Part shown: piece by piece, positions 57,261 through 64,000 of the stretch
Layout of the letters: each line of letters opens with the position of its first letter
Numbering within the stretch: the first letter of the stretch is position 1
Assembly (NCBI RefSeq): GCF_937616625.2
Contig: NC_065571.1
Location: 11,844,501-11,908,500, forward strand
Direction of reading: 5' to 3'
From: Mercurialis annua
Lineage: Eukaryota > Streptophyta > Magnoliopsida > Malpighiales > Euphorbiaceae
DNA length: 64,000 nt
Notes under the pieces: model-generated
Seen by the model: only the letters and a program-made list of their open reading frames with translations
Told to the model about the DNA's origin: nothing
Databases searched by the model: none
Position numbers and translations under genes: made by a program

Positions 57261-57650
57261 CAATAAATATATTGACAATGCCATGTCACACACCCTTGTC
57301 CAATTCGTAACTGTTAATGCACTTCAATATTGACATTCTTAATGATCCTCTATTCCACTAGACAAGTGTTGCTTCGATTTCTTTATCATTTGCAATAATA
57401 CCCTAATTCCATCATAATTTTATTCAGCTATTGGTGAATGACACAAAGAAATAATATAAGAAAAAGACAAAAAGGCAAAGCTATTATACAAAGCGAACCA
57501 GTTAAGATGCCCATTGATTAATTTGAGCAATCTATAAATTTAAATACTATAATACATTTTTAGGTGGGATTTTAAATAAAATGTTAAAATTCATGAACTT
57601 TTAATATCTTCCTTTTCAAATGATTAGTTTTTCTAAATCCATAAATTTTA

Positions 57651-57941
57651 AAACAAATTATTTTCAAACCCTCACATTTGTCATAATTGATATTTTAATC
57701 CCTCTTATTTTAAAATTGAACATTTTGGTCCTACAATTTGGTCCTTCAATCTATTTTTGTGTTAGTCAACAAAGTTAAAAAAGTTAGGGGTAAATTGATT
57801 TCAAAATTGAAGGAACAAATTGTAGACAATAATAAAAGCGGAAGACCACATCATTTCTTTTTAATTTATCATTTGATTTTTAAATAAGAGGACCAAAAGG
57901 TGAAATATGATATATGTGGGGGGTTTTAAAGTAATTTGTTC
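57651..57941. mobile_element. Mutator-type MITE, 291 bp
   Basis: The ends AAACAAATTATTTTCAAACC and the inverse of GGTTTTAAAGTAATTTGTTC, with CCTCACAT...TCATA blocks, place it with the 27595 element. The 9-mers TAAATTTTA (57642) and AAAATTTTA (57942) differ at one base. Confidence 0.8.
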
Positions 57942-57950
57942 AAAATTTTA

Positions 57951-58373
57951 TAAAATATATAATAGATCTTTTTAAAGATAAATTCTATAGAATTTATTCA
58001 TTTAGAATCTCTTGATTAATTCAAAACTATTTACCAAAAAAAGATGAGTTCAAAGCTGTGTCTAACTCTAAATATTGTTAAAGTGCAAAAATTGAGTGAA
58101 GATTCTAGAGATAAGTAGGTTAAACATTTGCATTGAATGATTCTTTCCCGTAGCAAAATAACAAGAAAAGCTAAATATTAACTAATTAAAAAAGAATATC
58201 TAATGACCAAAACATATTATTCAAATCTGAAATTATAAATTCTAGCTTTATTTGTCATCCTAATGAAAAAACTAAAACCAATAAATACATTCATCATTAA
58301 GAAAAATTGAAATGAGAAATAGTCAGTTTATTGTGTGTATATTTTTTCAATTTCATATGAAATAAGTGATATT
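57951..58373. other. Intergenic / 3' flank of the CxxC gene
   Basis: AT-rich, with no recognisable feature apart from the presumed 3' UTR of the next gene. Confidence 0.45.
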
Positions 58374-58580
58374 TTATCTATAAGATTTAAGAATAGCTCC
58401 ACAAAATGTACAAATAATAGCTTTCCAAGATTTCCAATAAAATGGAACACAACAAAACCTTGTGGCGGTTCTCATGTCAGCAACACTAGCTCCGCAGCCA
58501 CACCGCGAACAACTTCCGGCCACCGGCTTGCATCTCCCAATCCGTCTACGTTGGTCTACCAAGAAACAGAAACAAACCAT
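58374..58580 (-). CDS. Small CxxC protein of an uncharacterised plant family, 68 residues
   Basis: The frame begins MVCFCFLVDQ and ends GAILKSYR. Cysteine pairs CSRC (24-27) and CTFC (57-60) could bind one zinc, with the FCCVPFYWKSWKAI stretch between. The layout, MxCFxFxVD...GR..A.GxCxxCG...R.CxxPxYxKxxKxxxCxxCxxxL, matches short intronless Arabidopsis proteins such as At1g52855 as I recall them; their function is unknown. The plus strand carries a longer frame (58335-58643) without family resemblance. A TATA box at the right distance upstream supports the minus strand. Confidence 0.78.
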   Translation of the reverse strand: MVCFCFLVDQRRRIGRCKPVAGSCSRCGCGASVADMRTATRFCCVPFYWKSWKAIICTFCGAILKSYR

Positions 58581-58636
58581 TGTGCAGTATTTCTAGAGAG
58601 AAAAGAGTTCAAATTTACTTCTCAAATTCTGAGTAC

Positions 58637-58642
58637 TATATA
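58637..58642 (-). promoter_or_regulatory. TATA box of the CxxC gene
   Basis: CATTATATAGTACTC on the minus strand lies about 57 bases upstream of the ATG at 58580. It leaves a short CT-rich leader (TTTCTCTCTAG). Confidence 0.6.
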
Positions 58643-58649
58643 ATGGCAA

Positions 58650-59499
58650 AGAATGCAATTATATATGTACATAATAATATGGTAAAAGTGGAGCTACTAG
58701 GGTGTGGCGGCGATGATCCTGGCCATTGAAAGGTTGACAATTGGATGGTTATTAAGTAATTCAATAGATAGACTTTGTGGAATATTGTTAGTGAAATAGG
58801 ATGTAAGACAATGATGGTTTGATTTTTTTTTTTCATCTTTAGTTTTAAGTAGCAAGTAGCTATCAATTTTTCATCCTAGTTAGTGTATAGCATGTGAAAC
58901 ATGCTTGGTGTAATTTTCTTTTTCTAAATAGAATTTTAGGATTAAATTTTTTAAAAAGAATATGCAATTTTTTTAACTTTATTGAATTTTCATTTGTTGA
59001 TTATAAGTTAGTACTATAGTAAAATCTGACTAAAAAACCGATGTGGAAGCATATAATGCAAAAAAACTTAGAAATAATAACAAAAATTAATTTAATTTTT
59101 TTCTTCTATTTTTCTGTAGTTAAAGTAAAAAAAATTCAAAATGATTAGAAAACAATAAATGAATATTGTACTAAAGTGAAAAATTAGCATAGTCAAATTA
59201 ATTGAAATAAATTTGACAAATTGCAGAGAAATTATAAAATTGAATTAAATTTATAAATTTTACAAATTTTAAATAGATTTATAAAAATTAAACAAAATTG
59301 TCTTTTATAAATTAATAAACAAATTTAAACATATTTAATATAGGCACATTCTAATCTATATAGATGGACGTGGTAGGGTGAAGATCAATCAAATATTTGA
59401 TCTCCAAACTTTTATTTTTTTGGTGCATAATTTATGAGGTTTTCTGAACGGTTCTCAACTATCAGCCGACATTTTTAAGCCTTTCACATTTAAGCTAAT
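58650..59499. other. Intergenic stretch
   Basis: AT-rich, upstream of the CxxC gene. No element ends or coding frames were recognised. Confidence 0.5.
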
Positions 59500-59645
59500 T
59501 CCCACCCGAGTAGTGCAGGTCTCTTGCAGGAGGCAGACTGGCAGACTCTAATTCCAAATTTTAAACGGCTGCATACATGAGTATACTTCAAACTAGCGAT
59601 CTCACTTAAGTTAGGAGAGCGCCTTACCAACTCACATGAACCTTG
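59500..59645 (-). mobile_element. tRNA-derived SINE, minus strand
   Basis: The minus strand reads TGAGTTGGTAAGGCGCTCTC (tRNA-like A-box region), then about 25 bases on ATCGCTAGTTTGAAGTATAC (B box). The 3' part is not shared with the SINE family at 18, 29 and 36 kb, so this is another family. Ends are approximate. Confidence 0.65.
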
Positions 59646-60179
59646 CTTTTATAATCCTGATAGAATCATAATTAGAATATCAATCAGCAGACCACTCTAT
59701 TTTGATGAACATAGCATAAACTGCCTCGAAAGTCATGATAAAGGTGCGGATGAACGGCATTTGTCCATTACAGTTGGGGAGATGCTGTAAATTTGATTGG
59801 GATACATTGGGTCGTTGTCTTACAGTTAAAACTCAGCTCCACCTCATAAAAACTGTACGTAATCACCTAATGATGATCACATATATATTTCATATTAAAT
59901 ATTTATTGCTCCAACTTTTTTCTCAAGAATTGAGTGCTCAAAATTGGTAATGGAAGGAATGATGGAAGAAATTAATTGGGTTTCATAATTGCAAATATAC
60001 TGTTACTTGTACCTGTTTGGTTCAACACCATCAATTTCTTTCTTTTGCATTTTTTTTCTTTACATTGAAGTAGAAGTTTGTTCAATTTGTGGCATAAGAT
60101 ATGTAAATGTCAAGAAAGGAAAGGAGATGATCTTTAGAAGGCTAATCGGGACCTTGAGTTCAACTTTATTGAGAAATAA
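59646..60179. other. Intergenic stretch
   Basis: No gene was recognised. The frames at 59735-59950 and 59989-60186 have no family resemblance. Confidence 0.45.
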
Positions 60180-60740
60180 GATGTAGCAGAATTGAACGGT
60201 AATTGGTCGATGAATAATAATAAGCAGTCAACGAAATAGAGGTTTTTTACGTGGTTCGACAACTGCCTTCGTGTACATGCAAAGAATAAGTAATTCACTA
60301 ATACCAAATAGAATACAAAAGAATGGTTAGAGATTTATTTTAATGTCCAAAATTCTAATCACCCATATTGGAAATTCAATAAGAAAATATGATAGGTACT
60401 ACTATTCTTCCTTGTACACTTTAAATATTAAAATTCACATAGCAGGGATATTTATAGAGACTCAACTTAGCTTTCAAAGAAAAGCATCATCGCGCTTCGC
60501 CATGGATTGCGCCACGACCTTGGTGTTGCCCGTGGTGTCGCCACGGCTTCCACCATGTTACTAGTCTCGGACAAGGTGGTCTTTAGAGATCACGATTTCA
60601 CACTCGTGTTGAAAGGAGAATCTAGTATCTCTTTTTACCACGGGCTGCACCACGATAGAAGTGCTTCGCGTGCAGAGTCATGGTGAGTTCTTCATACCAG
60701 TCCTAACCATAAGCACTTTTGAGAAGAGACTACTTTAACT
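60180..60740 (-). mobile_element. LTR-like fragment, minus strand
   Basis: TTTTTTACGTGGTTCGACAAC on the plus strand is the same signature as in the LTR at 22.2 kb. A minus-strand TATAAATA (60457-60450) and a downstream leader-like region fit a U3-R junction. A GC-rich segment (CGCTTCGCCATGGATTGCGC...) lies upstream of the TATA box. No primer site or duplication was seen. Confidence 0.5.
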
Positions 60741-61008
60741 TCCTCAACACAAAGTGATTCATTAATGAAATACAAATTTTAAAGAAAATTCCTATAATCA
60801 GAAGACAATGGACGAAGCAATTATAAGAGAAATTTTGTTCATCATATTTAATATTTAAACTCTCTAAATTCATTATGATGAAATTGTATTCTCTAAAGAG
60901 TATGATCAAAGATGCATCTTTAACCATGATGAGCATATGTAACGAGTGTTTGACAATAATTTTTCTGGTAAGATTCTTTTTAGATTCAACCTTCATCCAT
61001 GAATTCAA

Positions 61009-61928
61009 GGCCTAATGTCTTAAAAAATATTCCGACCTTTTAGTATCTTTTCAATCCTATCCCAACATTGAAAAATCACCAATTTTATCTTATTTTGTAT
61101 TTTAGTGTTTCAATTATACCCTGAAATATTATATTGACGTCTTTTTTATTTAGAAAGAAAATTAAAAAAAGTTCTCCATGTCTAGCATATACTAATTGTA
61201 TGTGTTTAAAATTTATTTAGATTTAGTTAAATTAATTAAAAATTTAAAACAATTTTAATTTGATTATGGTTTTCCGTTAATTTTTAAATATAAAGGATTT
61301 ATTTGTACTTATATGAAGGCTTAATTCATGACCTTGTAAAAACACCATTTGTACCCAATTTTGAGTTTTTAAGTTTCATCCCTACTTTAAAATATTAAAT
61401 TGTAATTTTTTTAATTAAAAAAGAGTTTAAAACAATACTTCATTTTTAACCTGTATATTAATTGAATATTAATGTTATTAATAGTATAAAAATACCATTT
61501 TTTTAAAAAATTAAAAATAATAATAATTTTTTTTAATAACTTGTTTTAAAAAAAGAAAATTAAAATAGAAAAAAGTATGATATATTTTGAAAAAGAGTAC
61601 AATTTAATGTTTTTGGTTACAGATGAAAGTTAAAAACCCAAAATTGGGTACAAGTGGTATTTTTATAAGGTCAGGGTATAAACGAAAAAAAAAGTGCAAG
61701 GTGAGAATTTTTAAGGAATTAAGCCTTTATATGAATGAAATGAATCTAATTTTATCTTTAAATTTAGTTAATCGAATGATTTCATCTTAAGTAAAAAAAT
61801 TGTCAAAGAAAAATTGGGGTACGATTGAAACGAAAAAATGCGAAATAAAATAAAATTGACCAGTTTTAAATGTCATGGTAGAATTGAGAGGGGGTTAAAA
61901 GATCGGAATTTTTTTAAAGCATTAAGTT
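61009..61928. mobile_element. Mutator-type MITE (family of 35256) split by a second MITE
   Basis: GGCCTAATGTCTTAAAAAAT at the left and the inverse of GAATTTTTTTAAAGCATTAAG at the right, with arms containing CAATCCTATCCCAAC and CAATTTTATC. The outer flanks show no clear duplication. The middle 61318-61736 is another element. Removing it leaves about 490 bp, near the 505 bp of the intact relative. Confidence 0.82.
61318..61736. mobile_element. Nested Mutator-type MITE (family of 10904), about 419 bp
   Basis: GGCTTAATTCATGACCTTG and the inverse of AAGGAATTAAGCC bound arms that share ACCATTTGTACCCAATTTTG with the intronic copy at 10904. TTATATGAA occurs at 61309-61317 and 61737-61745, a perfect 9-bp duplication. 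The outermost part of the left arm has lost the AAACCCCCACC segment. Confidence 0.9.
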
Positions 61929-62984
61929 TAAATAATATGATTATGAAATTCAATGTTATGACTAGACCAAATGCATGCCAAGACACCCACGTAGTGTAAA
62001 TTTGGGTCACATATTAAACGCTCAAGTAGAGAGCAGATGTAAGTAGATTAGTAAGAGAGATCATCACAAAGTCTTGACCTCTTCTTCCCTTGTTTACAAG
62101 ACAAGAAGTTTCAGAAATAATTGATTGTTGATGTTGTTGTCTTATTTATTATAATAAAAAAAAATCGAATATAAAACTCTATTTTGAACTATAATTGAAA
62201 ATTGTCATTTCGAGTTGTAATATTTTCTAACTAATATGTGGGAACATGTTGGTATAATATCTTAAAATGCATGTTTTGCATTATACATTAGAAAATAGAC
62301 TAATCAATTTGATTTGGATGTGAAAACTTATCTTTATGCACTATGTCAAAGATTTGAGTGATCATCAATCTTCTAATTTTGACTATGAACATGGTGACTC
62401 AATGTCCACATTCATTTTCGTTCTACTATGAATTATTCAAAATTCAATTGATTTTTTCTCAAAGCTTTTAATGCTATAATTTGATTATATTGTGCCCCGT
62501 AAATTATTAAGAAAATATTGACTAAAATAGAGCATTTAGAAGTAAACAATTTTCAAATTAAATGAAATAAATTTGAAATAAATTTTTGAAATTAAATAAA
62601 ATTAAACGAGATTTTTGTTATCCGTTCTTCGTGTTTAAATGTGAGTTGAGATGATTTGAATTATGAATTTTAGAATTAAAAAAAAGGGCAAAAAGGTAAT
62701 GTTTGGGGGCGGTGTGTAGTAAAAAGGGACGGTGTTTAGTAATCCAGTAATTATTTCGAAATATTGTTTTTGTTATGAGTTTTAAAAAATTAAAATATAA
62801 TAAAAATGCTTTCTTTAAAATTAAACATCAATTTTTTTTCCAAAGTGTAATCCATTAAATGAAGATTAAATTATAAAAATAATGTTATATAATAAGGGTA
62901 ATATATGATCTTTCAGAAGCCGAAGTTATTTTAGAGATTCATAATCCAAGCTATGCACCGGTTTAAAACTTAGGATTAGAGCTT
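61929..62984. other. Intergenic stretch
   Basis: About 1 kb of AT-rich sequence without recognisable genes or element ends. Confidence 0.5.
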
Positions 62985-63235
62985 TCCCTTCCGCAAGTGA
63001 ACTACCCGGTTCGAATGAGGATTAATCTGAATGTAAAAGATTTAAAGATGCTGTTTTATAGTTGGAACCCGTTTAAACACCTCATGGTTATACAAAAAAA
63101 GTTATGTAGTGTTCTATTTATTTTCGTGAGATGTTCTGCAAATCATACAGCGCATATTTTGGCGCAAAATACCCATCCACTTCAGGATAGTAGGAGTGGT
63201 TTTGTCATTTTTTTTAATGCCTCATAACTATAACT
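62985..63235 (+). pseudogene. Scrap of a LINE-type RNase H C-terminus
   Basis: In the frame 62997-63227, VRCSANHTAHILAQNTH resembles the last RNase H block (R.AN..AH.LA) of plant LINEs. LNVKDLKMLF is in the place of the preceding helix. No other domain is nearby. A CCACTTCAGGATAGTAGGAG segment at its end is repeated at about 63276. Confidence 0.45.
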
Positions 63236-63349
63236 GCTTTTTTTTAGTAATTTGAAAAAATTACTAAAAATTACTCCACTTTAGGATAGTAGGAGTGACC
63301 TTTCTGCAATTTGAGAAAAGTTTAGTAATATATAGAGTTTAATATTCTA

Positions 63350-64000
63350 CGCCTTTAAAATAACAAATAAAATACGGGTGACGTTACCCGACGGTTGTGT
63401 GAAACTTTCTCTACAATTTTATAATTCTTTTTTTCGTTCGTAGTTTAAACCGTAGAAACTGTGATACCTACCCAGCGATAGCTAAAACCGTCTCTATATT
63501 ATAGCTACGGCTATACAATGTCGACACTCATTTAGCGGTTAAAAAAACTACCTCTAGCTTTATGCTAATTGATCCATACATTCCGGACGCTGAGTCACAC
63601 CCACCCTTTTTGCCATATCATTGCACACGTCATCGTCATCTTTCCTAATTTTTCAACATTTTCTATCAAACACCAAAAATAAAATAAATCCAATAAACAC
63701 CAATAATTAAATTAAAAAATTTAATTAATCGAACCCAGACAAAGTGTTCTGGATTTGAACCTAGACGAAGAACACTTCGTCTGGGCTTTCATGAACCCGG
63801 ACGATTCTAGACGAAGAACACTTCGTCTGCGTCGTTTGGGTTTGAACCCAGACGAATCAGACAGATTTGTTTTTTTAAAAAAATTAATTATTTTTTAGAA
63901 AGTATAAAAAAAATTCAAAAAAAAGATTCCGTAAAATTTCATATTTAATGGAATTTATATTATTTTTAATGTTTAATAGAAAAAATTAAAAAAATATTAG
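63350..64000. repeat. Possible transposon end region with palindromic repeats
   Basis: GTAGCTACGG/CCGTAG-like motifs near 63430-63540 recall transposon subterminal repeats. AGACGAAGAACACTTCGTCT, an 8-bp-arm hairpin, occurs at 63763-63782 and 63809-63828, 46 bases apart, with related GAACCCAGACGA pieces around. The window ends before an element boundary can be seen. Confidence 0.55.

Noticed and set aside
58335..58643. 102-codon plus-strand ORF opposite the CxxC gene
   Set aside because: It is longer than the minus-strand gene but lacks family resemblance. The opposite strand has conserved-looking cysteine motifs and a TATA box.

Overview
The window looks like nuclear DNA of a dicotyledonous plant: AT-rich, with GT-AG introns, single-copy genes of plant families, and intergenic space packed with plant transposable elements (Ty1/copia, a probable Ty3/gypsy solo LTR, LINE, SINE, hAT, Stowaway, Mutator-type and Helitron elements). 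The species cannot be told from the sequence alone.

Five genes look intact, all on the minus strand. They are an LDL2-type lysine-specific histone demethylase (37-2418, two coding exons), a DPP6 N-terminal/TolB-like beta-propeller protein (9727-14373, five exons), a cytokinin-specific/phytohormone-binding protein of the Bet v 1 fold (17723-18896, two exons), a THESEUS1-type CrRLK1L receptor kinase (23892-26417, one coding exon), and a 68-residue CxxC protein of an uncharacterised plant family (58374-58580). They are unrelated in function and do not form a pathway or cluster. Splice sites were placed by joining reading frames across GT-AG introns.

Layout: 1-3 kb LDL2. 3-9.4 kb holds a hAT MITE, a Stowaway MITE, LTR pieces, a minus-strand copia gag-protease remnant and a LINE RNase H tail. 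9.7-14.4 kb is the propeller gene, with a MITE and a hairpin in its introns. 15-17.7 kb has minisatellites, a second RNase H tail split by a CACTA-like end, and an LTR. 17.7-18.9 kb is the hormone-binding gene with a SINE in its intron. 19-22.6 kb is MITEs, a compound microsatellite and an LTR with a repeated primer-binding site. 23.9-26.7 kb is the THE1 gene. 27.6-36 kb is a run of MITEs and SINEs around a decayed plus-strand copia element. 36.6-38.8 kb is a Mutator-type element holding two Helitrons. 39-44.9 kb is a decayed LINE interrupted by a Pack-MULE that carries a piece of an LRR receptor-kinase gene. 44.9-46.3 kb is MITEs, one inside another. 46.9-51.3 kb is a non-coding Mutator-type element holding a 2.3-kb solo LTR. 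52.3-53.6 kb is a third element of the same layout. 54-64 kb is MITEs, a tandem MITE pair, the small CxxC gene, LTR and LINE scraps, and palindromic repeats.

The most notable content is structural. Many non-autonomous elements have recognisable terminal inverted repeats and target-site duplications, most of 9-11 bp as in the Mutator superfamily, and they are nested in ways that give relative insertion ages. No transposase gene for them is visible here. The best-supported novel items are the Pack-MULE inside a LINE, three Mutator-type elements sharing a pyrimidine-rich core plus private short-motif arrays, and the solo LTR with five copies of a GC-rich palindrome.
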